From assembly GCA_016946835.1 (NCBI GenBank), contig JACVTC010000074.1:77501-117500 (forward strand): a DNA stretch of 40,000 nucleotides, in the 5' to 3' direction. This DNA comes from Neocallimastix lanati (nom. inval.). Taxonomy: Eukaryota; Neocallimastigomycota; Neocallimastigomycetes; Neocallimastigales; Neocallimastigaceae. The notes beneath the pieces were generated by a model. The model made no database searches. It was not told the origin of the DNA and saw nothing but the letters and a program-made list of their open reading frames with translations. Both the position numbers and the translations under genes were made by a program. Of this stretch, positions 1 to 10,432 are shown in pieces; positions within the stretch are counted from its first letter, which is position 1; every line of letters begins with the position of its first letter.

Positions 1-65
1 TAAATTTCTTTATAAAACTATATTTTAAATAAAATAAATAAAAAAAAAATATATATATATATCCA

Positions 66-108
<43 letters not shown>

Positions 109-145
109 TTTATATTCGTTTCTATTTAAGCAATTTTGTGTTCTT
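1..145. repeat. Homopolymer-rich leader of E1
   Basis: The stretch has an A run at 69-104, followed by T-rich DNA and a second A run at about 162-179 just inside the gag frame. No LTR end (the family ends in CCCGTATCA) or primer-binding site is recognisable. The frame leading into gag is open back to a stop at 68-70 but contains no ATG. The simplest reading is that homopolymer expansion has broken or displaced the original gag start. Confidence 0.6.
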
Positions 146-1510
146 TTGTGTTCTTTCTTTAAAAAAAAAAAAAAAAAAAGGAAGATTAGCGAAATAGCTA
201 AATTATTGCCACGACTTGGTAGTTTCGATAGGGACATAGAATCATGGGCTGAAGAGTTCAATAGGGTAATGGAACTCTCAGATATTGATGACCCTAGAAA
301 AATGTTTGCTTGGGCAAAAGAATGTGTTCCTGGACGATTAAAAGGAGTAATTGAAGATCTTAAAGAAGAAGATGAAGAGGCTGAAATGATCATATATCCA
401 AGTATTACGGATATTAAAACTGCCATTGAAAAATTTTTAGATATTACTCCTCAAGAAAAATGCTTTAACCTAAAATCACTCAAAATACAAAAGGGTGAAT
501 CAATTAAAGACTTTAACTGGAGATACGGTAAATTATACGGATCACTTACTCCAGAAAGTCAAGCATTTATTACTATTAATGATTACACGGATTCATTATT
601 AAGTCGTCCATATGCTAGAAAGGAAGTAATAACTTCTCAACCAGCTAATTTAGAAGAAGCATTTAAAATAGCTGAACTTGCAGAGACTGCTTCTGAAATG
701 CCCAATAGAAATAGAAATGTCGTTATGTTTACCAATACTTATGGAGGTCTAAATTCTATTTTTCCAAATAATTATAGTAATAATTATAATAATAGAAATT
801 ATGACAATCCTAATAATTATGAATACAATAATTATCGCTCTAATTATAATAATTATAACTATAATAATTATAATAATTATAATAAAAATAATGGTTATAA
901 TCATTCAAATAATTATAATAATAATTATCGAAATTCTTATAATAATAATTATAATAACTCTATTAATAACAGAAATATAAATCATTTCCGAAATGGTTAT
1001 AATAGTGGTAATAATTATAATAACAATAATCCAAATTTTAACAACATGAATAATAATTTTAGCAATAATAAAGTACCCGGAATTAAAAATAATTTAAGAA
1101 ATCAAAATTTTATGTCTAATAATATTAATCTAAATTGTTTTAAATATCATCAACCTGGTCATAGGATGCAAGATTGTCCTTATACTTATCAAGAACTAGC
1201 TGATATGGAAGCTACTAGAAGACTTAATAACAATAATCTCTACATTACAAATAACAGCAATACAAACAGAAATCATAACCTAAACAATAATAATAACTAT
1301 GATGGTAATTATAATATTAGTAATTTAAATAGAAACTCTAAAATTAATACTAATAATGTAAATAATTATAACTCAAATGGAAACTTTAATGTTAATACTA
1401 ATTATAATAATACTAGTTATAACAGTTCAAATCCTAATCATAATAACATAAATCCTATTAATAATAACCAAAATTTCTTTAATAACAATAATCAACCTTT
1501 AAACTTCTAA
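146..1510 (+). CDS. gag: Gag polyprotein of E1 (start not ATG, N-terminus uncertain)
   Basis: This is a Gag capsid/nucleocapsid protein that would package element RNA into virus-like particles. The open frame begins at a TTG. The first in-frame ATG is at 269, and the true start is probably lost at the A-rich leader. Residues about 15-180 resemble a retrotransposon Gag capsid region. Residues about 200-450 are an asparagine/tyrosine-rich, prion-like low-complexity region. A single zinc-knuckle-like motif lies at residues 331-344 (CFKYHQPGHRMQDC). It has the right spacing, but the second cysteine of CX2CX4HX4C is tyrosine, so metal binding is doubtful. The frame ends at TAA 1508-1510, directly after a slippery heptamer. 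Pol continues in the -1 frame. Confidence 0.88.
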   Translation: MCSFFKKKKKKRKISEIAKLLPRLGSFDRDIESWAEEFNRVMELSDIDDPRKMFAWAKECVPGRLKGVIEDLKEEDEEAEMIIYPSITDIKTAIEKFLDITPQEKCFNLKSLKIQKGESIKDFNWRYGKLYGSLTPESQAFITINDYTDSLLSRPYARKEVITSQPANLEEAFKIAELAETASEMPNRNRNVVMFTNTYGGLNSIFPNNYSNNYNNRNYDNPNNYEYNNYRSNYNNYNYNNYNNYNKNNGYNHSNNYNNNYRNSYNNNYNNSINNRNINHFRNGYNSGNNYNNNNPNFNNMNNNFSNNKVPGIKNNLRNQNFMSNNINLNCFKYHQPGHRMQDCPYTYQELADMEATRRLNNNNLYITNNSNTNRNHNLNNNNNYDGNYNISNLNRNSKINTNNVNNYNSNGNFNVNTNYNNTSYNSSNPNHNNINPINNNQNFFNNNNQPLNF

Positions 1511-1532
1511 ATGGGAGAAGGAATACTCCCAT
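1498..1532 (+). promoter_or_regulatory. -1 programmed ribosomal frameshift signal, E1 gag/pol
   Basis: The slippery heptamer T TTA AAC (1498-1504) is in gag phase. It is followed by a 6 nt spacer containing the gag stop (1505-1510) and a perfect 7 bp hairpin ATGGGAG/CTCCCAT (1511-1517 with 1526-1532) with an 8 nt loop. Slipping back one base enters the frame of pol, which has no stop from 1498 through 1738 and on to 7074. U UUA AAC is one of the most efficient known eukaryotic -1 slippery sites. The phase, spacing and stem all match the standard model. Confidence 0.9.
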
Positions 1533-4500
1533 AAATCAAACCAATACAACTCTTTTAACTAATTCACTTACTGGAACTAAAGAATCTTCGAATATAGAAG
1601 ATAATAAAGAAATAGCCATTGTAGCTGAAAGAAGAAGTAGAAAAACTAATGAAAATAAACCATATAAGAAAGCAACTAAGAAAAGTTTAAAAGAAAATCC
1701 TCAATCAATTAAAGTTCCATCAAATAATCAGGAACAAATGGAAATGGAACCAGAAAGTGAAACTAATAGTAATAATAAAGGAAATGAAAATCAAAAAGAA
1801 ACAGAAGCGTTAAATCATCTTGATCCATCTTTTATAAATGAACCCTCAATTGAAGAAGCAAAAAGAAGAAACAAGAAAGAAAGAGCAAAAGAAATAAAAG
1901 AATTAGCTAAAGAAATACAACTTCCAAGTGAAAAAAAGGTAGAAAAATCCAATAAGGAAAATATTACAAAAAAATTAAAAATAACAGGAAATCAAGATAA
2001 TTATAATATAGTGGACGATATTGGAAATAAATTCGCTAATATTACCATCGGACAGTTGCTCAATATCAATCCTAAATTGAGAACTGAATTATCTAAAGCC
2101 TTAAAGTTTACAACAATTATAGAAGATGAAGAAACAATCTTTTCAACAATTAAGAAAGATAAGATTGTAAAAACAAAATGTAAGGTAGAAAACGTAGAAA
2201 CTACAGTATATTTAGATTCCTGTTCTTCTATTAATATGATCACCAAAACCTTCATGATAAATAATAAAATTCCATTTAAACCAATTTCTGCTATTAAAGA
2301 AACTTTATATCAAGCTTGTACTAATACCACGCTCATCTCAAAATTATATGAAATAGAAATAACAATTGGAAATATTACTTCTAAGGAAATCTTTAGATTG
2401 GTTGAAAAAGATGATATTTTCCAAGTATTAATTGGTGTGGATGCGCTAGCTAGAATGAAGATTATTATGGACTTCTCTGATCACACCTTGTATCAAAAAA
2501 CAGATGAGATACGAAAGATAGGAAGTTTTGAAAGTGTGACGGAAATAGAAGATGAAGAAGATGATATTAAAGATGAATTCGAAGAAGAATTGAATAAAGA
2601 TGTGCTAGTTGATTATTTATTAACCACCGAAGATAAATATATTCAAATTTTATATGAAGAAAATAATGATAATAATGATATTGATAATTCCTTTGGAAAT
2701 CATAATGATAAAGATGGAAATAATTTTTGCAATATAAATAATAATGATAATTATTTAAAGAATGTATTTGGATGTAAAATTAATAATGATAAAATTTCTA
2801 AAATTTATAATAATAATTGTTCTTCTAATAAAGATATTAATAATAATAATACTAACAAAAATTTTAATACTATAAATAATCATGATAATCCAAATGAAAT
2901 TAATATCGATAATAATAATAATATCGAAAATTTTTCTAATAAAAATTTTTCTAGTAAAAATCTATCTAATAAAAATTTTAATAATAAAAATTTTTCTAAT
3001 AAAATTTTTAATAATAGAATTAATAATATTTTTGAAAAACCTATTAATAAAAATAATATCAATAATTCGATTAGTATTAATAATAAAAATTGTTCTTCTG
3101 AAAATTTTAATAATAAAAATAATATTAATAATTTCTCTAAAAATTTATATGATGTTAATAATACTGATAATATTTCTAAAGATTTAGATAATATTAATAA
3201 TATTTATAAAAACTTAAATAGCATTAATAATACTAATAATCCTTATAATATTTTTGGAAATAAAAATAATATTAATAATTTTTCTGAAATTTTTAATAAA
3301 AATAATATTAATAATCTTTCTGAAATTTTTAATAAAAATAATATTAATAATCTTTCTGAAAACCTTAATAAAAATAATATTAATACTGATAAACCTTCTG
3401 AAAATTTTTGTAATGATAATAATGATAATATAGTTTCTAAAGATGTTGATAATACTATTAGTGATAAAAATTTTTCCACAATTTTTAATGAAGATGTTAA
3501 TAATAAAAATTCTTTCGAAATTAATCATCATGTTAAAGATATTAATGATTTCGTTATAAGTGGTAACAAAAAAGATAATAAAAATTCTTTACAAAATAAT
3601 TATTCTTTATTAACAAAAATAAATGAAATTAATGATAAAAAGAATTATGAAAACAGTGTAATCAAAAATATTGATATTTCTATTGAAAATACTGTTAAGA
3701 ATTTTAAAAGTGTAAAGGAAATAACTATTCATGAAATTGCGGCGAAAGCACCAATAAAAATTAGAAACAAACTAAAGTTTTTATTATTAAATAATATAAA
3801 TGTATTGGCACTTGATACAGATGATTTAGGTAAATCGAAATTACTAAGTCATAAAATAAAAATCATAAGTGGTCGAATGCCAATTAAACAAAGAATGTAT
3901 CGAGTAGCAAATAAGAAGCAAATGAGTATACTAAGAGAAGAAATAAGTAAATTATTAAGAAATGGATTGATAGAACCTTCAAAATCATCATGGTCGTTCC
4001 CAGTTATTCTCGTTCCTAAAAAGAATGGTAAATGGAGGATGGTAGTGGATTATAGAAAATTAAATGATATTACTATTAAAGACGCATATCCTTTACCTTA
4101 TATAGAAGAAATATTATTTTCTATAGGCAATAAAGTTAAGTACTTAACCACGCTTGACTTATTTTCTGGTTTCCATCAGATTCCTATGGAAAAAGAAGAC
4201 AGAGATAAAACTTGCTTTACAACAATGTTTGGAAATTATAATTACAAAGTTATGCCATTCGGACTTTGTAATGCTCCTGCAACTTTCCAACGTGAAATGA
4301 ACAGAATATTCTTGCCTTTAATTGGTAAATGTATGTTCATTTATATGGATGATTTAGTAATATTTTCTGATACCTTAGAACAACACATATTGGATCTACA
4401 AAAAGTTTTTGATATTATTAAAGAAAATGGTCTAAAGGCTAATTTATCAAAATGCCATTTTATTAAACAAGAAGTTGAAGTATTAGGCCATATTTTATCC

Positions 4501-7074
4501 ACAGAAGGTATAAAGCCAGTACCCAAAAAGGTAGATGTAATATCCAAATGGGAATCACCTAAAAATATTACTCAATTAAGATCTTTCTTAGGTGCAATTG
4601 GATATTATAGAAAATTTATTAAAGATTTTGCTATAATTGCTCAACCATTATTTAAACTATTAAAGAAAAATATAAAATATATCTGGGATGATATAACTGA
4701 AGAAAGATTTAAAATTCTTAAGGAAAAACTTATTGAAGCTCCTATTCTTAAATATCCAGATTATGATAAACAATTTTTAATTAGAACGGATGCTTCATTA
4801 GATGGAATAGGTGGTGTATTAATGCAGAAAGATAAAGATAACATCGAACATCCAATTCAATACATTAGTAGATCTTTAAAACCTACTGAAATAAATTATA
4901 GTATTACTGATTTAGAAGGCACAGCTGCTTATTATTGTTGTTTAAAATTTAAACCATATTTTAGTGGTAATAAATATGATACTATCTTATATACTGATCA
5001 TAAACCTTTAATAGGCTTATTTAATAATAAAGAACCAAATAATGCTCGTCAAGCTAGATGGGTTATAACTTTTAGTATGTTAAAAATTGTAGTTAAATAT
5101 GAACAAGGAAAGAAAAATGTTATTGCTGATGCACTTTCTCGATTAATTCCTGACTCTAAAAATATTAATAAAGAAATTAAAAATAATACTTTGTTTATTC
5201 ATTTGAATAATAATGAAAATATTAATTACGATTCTATTGAAAATATAAATAGAATGAATAATACAAATAAAAATGATTATCCTATAAATAATATTTCTGA
5301 AGAAAATAATTACGTTAATTTTAATAAAAATAATTTAGATAATAATATAATTAATTCTTTAAATAAATTAAATAATAATAATAATAATAATAATTATATT
5401 TTTAAAAATTTAAATAATAATTCCAGTGTTAATAGTTATTATGAAAAATTTAATAATAATAATAATAATGACAAAAATTTTTATTTAGAAAATTTTGATA
5501 ATAATTGTAATAATAGTAGTAACGATATTAAAAATTTTTCAAAGGAATTTTGTAACCATAACCAAAATAATATTAAAAATTTTTCTGAAAAACTTAATTA
5601 TAACAATATTAATAAAAATTGTATTAAAAATTTTTATGAAAATAATTTTGATAAAAATCCTTTAATTAATATTTCTGAAAATTCTTATAATAAAAATCTT
5701 AATATATGTAATTCTAAAATTAATGATAACCATAATGAAAATAATATTAATTTAAATAAAAGTAAAGATAATAATAAATTGGAAAATTATTATACATTAA
5801 ATAAAGATTCTATTGAAAATAATTTTAATGAAAATGAAATAATTTTTGTTACAACTAATGATGACAATAATAATACTGAAGTTGAAGAATTAAATAATAG
5901 TATTGCTATTAAAGAATATTTGAAAAAGAAAATAATTATTATAGATAATATTAAATATTTTAAAGACGGAGAAAATATTCGTAAATTTGTCGAAAACAAA
6001 GAAGAGAAAATAGAACTATTATTAGCTGCGCATAGTGTTGGACATGAAGGCTATTATAAAACATACGATAGACTTAAAAGGAAATATTATTGGGAAAACA
6101 TGTCCAAAGATGTAGAATTACTTGTTAAAACTTGCCATGATTGTCAAATGAACAGACCACAACCAATTAATAGAGGTACTGAATCATTTGCTACTAAACC
6201 AGGTTTACCCTTTACTCGAGTTGGTTTAGACATTATAGGACCCTTACCTATCACTAAATCAAATAATAAATACATAATTGTTTTAGTTGATTATTTTACA
6301 AAATGGGTAGAAGCCGAACCATTTCCTACAATTGAATCTAAAGACGTTATTAAGTTTCTTACTAATGTATTTTCTCGACATGGCATTCCTGAAATTTTAA
6401 TCACTGATAATGGTCCGCAATTTACTTCCAATGCTACAAAAGGATTTTTAGATTTATATAATGTTTATGTTCATTACATCAGTACTTACCATCCTGAAAG
6501 TAATGGCCAAGTTGAAAATAGAAATAGAGAAATTATAAAATATATTAGACTACTTGGAGGAACAGAAAAGAATTGGGATGAAATTCTTCCAGTTGCTTTA
6601 TGGGCCTTAAGAACTTGCAAAAGTGAAGTTACAAAATTTTCTAGTTTTGAACTCTTATATGGTAGAACTGATCTACAACCATTCGAATTAACAATTGCAT
6701 ATAATGATAGAAATATAAATGAAACCTTTGATGAATATTTAATTAGAAAATTTACAACTCATCATAAATGGATTATGGAAGCCACTGCTAATATTGATAA
6801 TGCTAATAAATTATGGGAAAATAGAAGAAAACAACAAAAATCTATGAATACTGTTTTTGAACCAGGGGACTTAGTTTTAGTTAGAAATTTTTCAAGAAGA
6901 AAGTTAGACCCCTTTTACACTGGTCCTTTTAGAATTGTTCAAATGAATTATAATACCGCTTGTATTTGTGATATTTACACTGGTGAAATAGCTGACAGAA
7001 ATGTACACCAGAAAAATCTTGTTCATTATTATACTTGGTATAATCAGACTTCAGGGGACGAAGTCTCATCTTAA
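1498..7074 (+). CDS. pol: Pol polyprotein of E1 (PR-RT-RNase H-IN), expressed by -1 frameshift
   Basis: The frame is open from the slip site. Its first ATG is at 1738, giving 1778 residues; residue numbers here count from that ATG. A protease-like motif is at about 155-170 (LDSCSSINMI; the usual D-T/S-G is D-S-C). A long Asn-rich insert covers about 300-650. Reverse transcriptase has YMDD at 869-872. RNase H starts near D1018. A second Asn-rich insert covers about 1140-1390. The integrase HHCC zinc domain is near 1432-1475, and the catalytic core is D1498, D1557, E1593 with exactly 35 residues between the last two. The C-terminus has the usual GPF-like motif (FYTGPFRIV). Both inserts lie between catalytic modules. 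The length is well above the usual 1100-1350 residues because of the inserts. Confidence 0.93.
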   Translation, partial: FKLLNGRRNTPINQTNTTLLTNSLTGTKESSNIEDNKEIAIVAERRSRKTNENKPYKKATKKSLKENPQSIKVPSNNQEQMEMEPESETNSNNKGNENQKETEALNHLDPSFINEPSIEEAKRRNKKERAKEIKELAKEIQLPSEKKVEKSNKENITKKLKITGNQDNYNIVDDIGNKFANITIGQLLNINPKLRTELSKALKFTTIIEDEETIFSTIKKDKIVKTKCKVENVETTVYLDSCSSINMITKTFMINNKIPFKPISAIKETLYQACTNTTLISKLYEIEITIGNITSKEIFRLVEKDDIFQVLIGVDALARMKIIMDFSDHTLYQKTDEIRKIGSFESVTEIEDEEDDIKDEFEEELNKDVLVDYLLTTEDKYIQILYEENNDNNDIDNSFGNHNDKDGNNFCNINNNDNYLKNVFGCKINNDKISKIYNNNCSSNKDINNNNTNKNFNTINNHDNPNEINIDNNNNIENFSNKNFSSKNLSNKNFNNKNFSNKIFNNRINNIFEKPINKNNINNSISINNKNCSSENFNNKNNINNFSKNLYDVNNTDNISKDLDNINNIYKNLNSINNTNNPYNIFGNKNNINNFSEIFNKNNINNLSEIFNKNNINNLSENLNKNNINTDKPSENFCNDNNDNIVSKDVDNTISDKNFSTIFNEDVNNKNSFEINHHVKDINDFVISGNKKDNKNSLQNNYSLLTKINEINDKKNYENSVIKNIDISIENTVKNFKSVKEITIHEIAAKAPIKIRNKLKFLLLNNINVLALDTDDLGKSKLLSHKIKIISGRMPIKQRMYRVANKKQMSILREEISKLLRNGLIEPSKSSWSFPVILVPKKNGKWRMVVDYRKLNDITIKDAYPLPYIEEILFSIGNKVKYLTTLDLFSGFHQIPMEKEDRDKTCFTTMFGNYNYKVMPFGLCNAPATFQREMNRIFLPLIGKCMFIYMDDLVIFSDTLEQHILDLQKVFDIIKENGLKANLSKCHFIKQEVEVLGHILSTEGIKPVPKKVDVISKWESPKNITQLRSFLGAIGYYRKFIKDFAIIAQPLFKLLKKNIKYIWDDITEERFKILKEKLIEAPILKYPDYDKQFLIRTDASLDGIGGVLMQKDKDNIEHPIQYISRSLKPTEINYSITDLEGTAAYYCCLKFKPYFSGNKYDTILYTDHKPLIGLFNNKEPNNARQARWVITFSMLKIVVKYEQGKKNVIADALSRLIPDSKNINKEIKNNTLFIHLNNNENINYDSIENINRMNNTNKNDYPINNISEENNYVNFNKNNLDNNIINSLNKLNNNNNNNNYIFKNLNNNSSVNSYYEKFNNNNNNDKNFYLENFDNNCNNSSNDIKNFSKEFCNHNQNNIKNFSEKLNYNNINKNCIKNFYENNFDKNPLINISENSYNKNLNICNSKINDNHNENNINLNKSKDNNKLENYYTLNKDSIENNFNENEIIFVTTNDDNNNTEVEELNNSIAIKEYLKKKIIIIDNIKYFKDGENIRKFVENKEEKIELLLAAHSVGHEGYYKTYDRLKRKYYWENMSKDVELLVKTCHDCQMNRPQPINRGTESFATKPGLPFTRVGLDIIGPLPITKSNNKYIIVLVDYFTKWVEAEPFPTIESKDVIKFLTNVFSRHGIPEILITDNGPQFTSNATKGFLDLYNVYVHYISTYHPESNGQVENRNREIIKYIRLLGGTEKNWDEILPVALWALRTCKSEVTKFSSFELLYGRTDLQPFELTIAYNDRNINETFDEYLIRKFTTHHKWIMEATANIDNANKLWENRRKQQKSMNTVFEPGDLVLVRNFSRRKLDPFYTGPFRIVQMNYNTACICDIYTGEIADRNVHQKNLVHYYTWYNQTSGDEVSS

Positions 7075-7086
7075 GCGGGGAGATTA
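7075..7086 (+). promoter_or_regulatory. Polypurine tract of E1
   Basis: GCGGGGAGATTA lies directly between the pol stop (7072-7074) and the TGATACGGGG start of the 3' LTR. It is the expected primer for plus-strand synthesis. Confidence 0.8.
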
Positions 7087-8192
7087 TGATACGGGGTGTC
7101 ACTAAATACCTTGTATTTCCTATTAAATACTCTTAATAATAATAAAATAAAATTATTATTAAATATTCTTATTAAAATCTTTTATTAATATCAAATATAA
7201 TAAAAATTATTATTAAATATTCTTATAAATTTCTTTTATTAATATTAAATATAATAAAAATTATTATTAAATATTCTTATAAAATGCTTTTATTAATATC
7301 AAATATAATAAAAATTATTATTAAATATTCTTATTAAAATCTTTTATAATAAAAATTATTATTAAATATTCTTATAAAATTCTTTTATTAATATTAAATA
7401 TAATAAAAATTATTATTAAATATACTTATTAAAATCTTTTATTAATATCAAATCTAATAAAAATAATTATTAAATATTTTATTAATATTAAATATAATAA
7501 AAATTATTACTAAATATTCTTATTAAAAATTATATAATATTTAAATCATTACTAATTCTTATTTTTATATTAAGAATAATAAAAACCTATTTCAATAAAT
7601 ATTTGATGTAAAATACAGAATTATAAGTTTCTGTATAATATTTTCTAAACCTTTGAAATAAACTAAAAATAAAACAAAAATTAAAAATAAATTAAATCTT
7701 TATTAAAATAAAAATGAACTAAAATACAGAAGAATTTCAATAATAAAAATGATCTAAAATACAGAAAATATCAATTCTGTATAATTCTCTCTCTGAAAAA
7801 CAATATCAAGAAGAAGCTACCGCCCGGAATGCCCTTCGTGATACAAGCTCCAAATTAATTTTTTATATTTTAATTTAATAAATGTTATTTTTTTTTTAAA
7901 AAAAATAATTTAAAATAATAGTTAAAAATTAAAATAAAATAGTTATAATAGTTTTTTTTATAAAGAATATATTAATAATAAATAAAATGTATTAAAATAA
8001 AAGTATAAAAAGAAGAATAAATTTCTTTCTTTTTAATACTGGGAACAAATAATTTTAATTTTAAATTTAAATAAAGAATATTTTAAAATTTAATTTTTTT
8101 TTTTTGTTTCCAAACTTATTTTTATAGTTATGTGTTAATATTTATTTTTTTTTGTTTTGAATATCTTAGTGTTTCAACCCCAGCCCGTATCA
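7087..8192 (+). repeat. 3' LTR of E1 (1106 bp)
   Basis: The LTR starts TGATACGGG and ends CCCGTATCA, a perfect 9 bp terminal inverted repeat with TG..CA ends. A second copy is at 10433-11401. The first ~400 bp is a tandem array of ~65 bp AT-only units. A TATA box (TATAAAAAG, 8004-8012) lies about 180 bp before the end and is present in both copies. A GC-richer block at about 7811-7845 is also conserved in both copies, which suggests a promoter or regulatory role. The LTR is followed by A and then TTATT, the target duplication of S1. Confidence 0.92.
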
Positions 8193-8198
8193 ATTATT

Positions 8199-9032
8199 TG
8201 TAAAGAATTAATTAAAAATATTTAATTATATTAATAATTAATTCTTTCTACAATTAATAATAAAAAATATTATTAATTGAGATAAAATTAAAAAATATAA
8301 TATAAAAATTGAAAACGAAAATTTTAAAACTTAGAGTTTATTATAAGATTATAATAAACAACACTAAAAATAGGTTAAGAGAATTTTAGAAATTATTTTA
8401 TTATAAAAATTTTTTATTAAAAGTAATTTTAAGATATTTGTGTTAATTAATATAATTTCTTATAATAATAACTCTTGATTATTTTTAGAAGAATCAAGAG
8501 TCCTATTTATATTAATTTGATTTCTAATCTTGGAAAATTATCTCTATCTAGAAAAAGATTAGAAGAAAAAACTAGATAGATCTCGATTGGTGTTTAATTA
8601 CATCAATCTTTAGTTAATAAGAAAACCCGAATAAGGGAGAAAACTTATTAACTAATTATATATTAATTTTATTAATATTTAATCACAAGTATAAATAAAT
8701 AATTAATTCTGTTAATTATCTTAATTAAAAGTCCAAGAAATAATATAATTTAATTATTTCTTGATTAAATAAAATTATCATTTTAATACAATTTAATTTT
8801 TCTTAATTAAATAGAATTTAACATTATTTTAATACAATAATACATTATTATAATTTAATATATTAATTATTGATAATTTAATTTAATTTTAAAACAATAA
8901 CATTAATTAATAATTACTATGTGACATAATTAATAAAATTATTCATAAAATTTTATAAAATAATAAACTTTAAATATTAATTTTTTAATAAAGAATAATA
9001 ATTATTTTGAATAATAATTATAATTCTTTACA
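8199..9032 (+). repeat. Solo LTR S1 of a structured LTR family (834 bp)
   Basis: Its ends are perfect 12 bp inverted repeats (TGTAAAGAATTA ... TAATTCTTTACA). It is flanked by the 5 bp duplication TTATT (8194-8198 and 9033-9037), so its limits are exact. It has no coding capacity. It belongs to the same family as S2 and S3 and carries a series of hairpins at matching positions: 8202-8247, 8251-8279, 8336-8359, 8472-8500, an interleaved pair at 8522-8579, 8585-8608, and 8610-8655 with an inner CCC/GGG stem. TG..CA ends and a 5 bp duplication point to a solo LTR rather than a DNA transposon. Confidence 0.88.
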
Positions 9033-9655
9033 TTATTTGATACAAGATGAAAAGAAAAATAATGATATTTTAAAATTATTATTAAATTTGTTTAAGTTTT
9101 GTGATAATTTGGTCTTAACGATTAGGTCAAGATGCCAAATTATAGTAATTAATTAATAATTTAATTTTACTCTTATTTAAACATATTGTTATTAGTAAAT
9201 TTTATAATTAAGTTTTTATTTAAAATATAAATTTTATTTAATTTTAATAATAATTTATTACATTATTATTTTATATAATTATTACTATAATTTAAATTAC
9301 AATAATCCTACAAAGGATTAATCAAAAGATTTAAACATGTATTTATATAAAATAATTAATTATTAAAATATTAATTATTAATATGAATATGTAATAGTAC
9401 TAATATAAGTTTGATATTGATAATATAAAGTAAGATAGTAATATAAATATTTAATATAAATAAAATATAAGAATATAATATATAGAAATTAATTTAATAT
9501 GACAATCACGTGTTTACATTATTTAATATATATTAATTTCAATATGTTAATAATATTTAGTAATTAGTTGGCCTAGACTAATTCCTAAATATTTTAATAA
9601 AGTTAATTTAATAATAATAAATATTATATTATTATTTTTTAATATTGAAATTCAA

Positions 9656-9725
9656 ATAACTGAATTATTGAAATTGAAATTGAAATTGAAATTGAAATTG
9701 AAATTGAAATTGAAATTCAGTTATT
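9656..9725. repeat. Hexamer microsatellite inside a 12 bp inverted repeat
   Basis: About nine units of GAAATT lie between AATAACTGAATT and AATTCAGTTATT. The matching place in C2 (about 12517-12560) has the same stem with only about three units. The loop length is therefore variable while the stem is kept. Confidence 0.8.
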
Positions 9726-9949
9726 ATCTTAACAAAATTATATTAATTATATAAAGTTTGTAAAATATATATTATTATAAAATTAATTATATAAAAATGG
9801 TGAATTATATTAATTATAAATCATATAAAATAATATTATTATAGTATAAAATTTAATTATTATAATATAAACTTTTATATTGTTTATATAAAATATAATA
9901 ATTATGATTTAATATAGAGATAATAATTATAAAAAAAATATATAAAAAT

Positions 9950-9982
<33 letters not shown>

Positions 9983-10159
9983 CTTGTTAATAAATTATTG
10001 ATATATGTTAATTAGTAATAGTTGATTTAATATAAGAAAAATGTTTTAATTAGTTAAGATAGTAGTTTAGTTATTAGTTTTAATAAAATTAGTTGTTTAA
10101 GTAATTAATTGTAGAATATTATAATTAAATTATAATTATTAATAGTTAATTAATATGAT

Positions 10160-10280
10160 AAAAATAAAATAAAATAAAATAAAATAAAATAAAATAAAAT
10201 AAAATAAAATAAAATAAAATAAAATAAAATAAAATAAAATAAAATAAAATAAAATAAAATAAAATAAAATAAAAATAAAA
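10160..10280. repeat. (AAAAT)n pentanucleotide array
   Basis: About 22 near-perfect AAAAT units. The apparent minus-strand reading frame through it is only the translation of the repeat (repeated FYFIL) and is not a gene. Confidence 0.95.
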
Positions 10281-10432
10281 TATTACAAAAGAAATATCCC
10301 AAAATAAAAATTTTAAATAACTAAATAAAATAATTAATATTATTATTAGAATATATAATTTAATACAATTCCCCAGTGTAGCGCCCAAAACTATTGTAAA
10401 TACGAATATTTAAAAATATATCGTATCATGTT

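Larger units (their letters stand above)
1..8192 (+). mobile_element. Ty3/gypsy LTR retrotransposon E1, 5' part outside window
   Basis: This is an LTR retrotransposon read on the + strand in the order gag, protease, reverse transcriptase, RNase H, integrase, polypurine tract, 3' LTR. The integrase-last order assigns it to Ty3/gypsy (established knowledge). The 3' LTR is complete (7087-8192). The 5' LTR, primer-binding site and gag start are not in the window or have been displaced. Pol is joined to Gag by a -1 frameshift. The long gag-pol reading frame is open for about 6.8 kb, but Gag has no ATG start, a zinc-knuckle cysteine is replaced, and the protease has D-S-C where D-T/S-G is usual. 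It may therefore be inactive despite its open frames. Confidence 0.93.
9038..10428 (+). repeat. LTR-like element C1 (1391 bp)
   Basis: It starts TGATAC and ends GTATCA, and no coding region is seen. Its first ~700 bp is nearly identical, in inverted orientation, to C2 (11779-13185), and the two lengths agree (1391 and 1407 bp). It holds a hexanucleotide array (GAAATT units, 9665-9715) inside a hairpin formed by AATAACTGAATT and AATTCAGTTATT (9656-9667 with 9714-9725), an A run (9955-9982), and an AAAAT pentamer array near its 3' end. The flanks (TTATT left, TGTT right) do not form a clean target duplication. Assignment as a solo LTR is therefore inferred from its ends and its copy. Confidence 0.65.

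Noticed and set aside
2880-3531. Several Ile/Leu-rich frames on both strands
   Set aside because: They are shadows of the Asn-rich AAT/ATT tracts of E1 pol.
10146-10388. 80-residue minus-strand frame of repeated FYFIL
   Set aside because: It is only the translation of the (AAAAT)n array.
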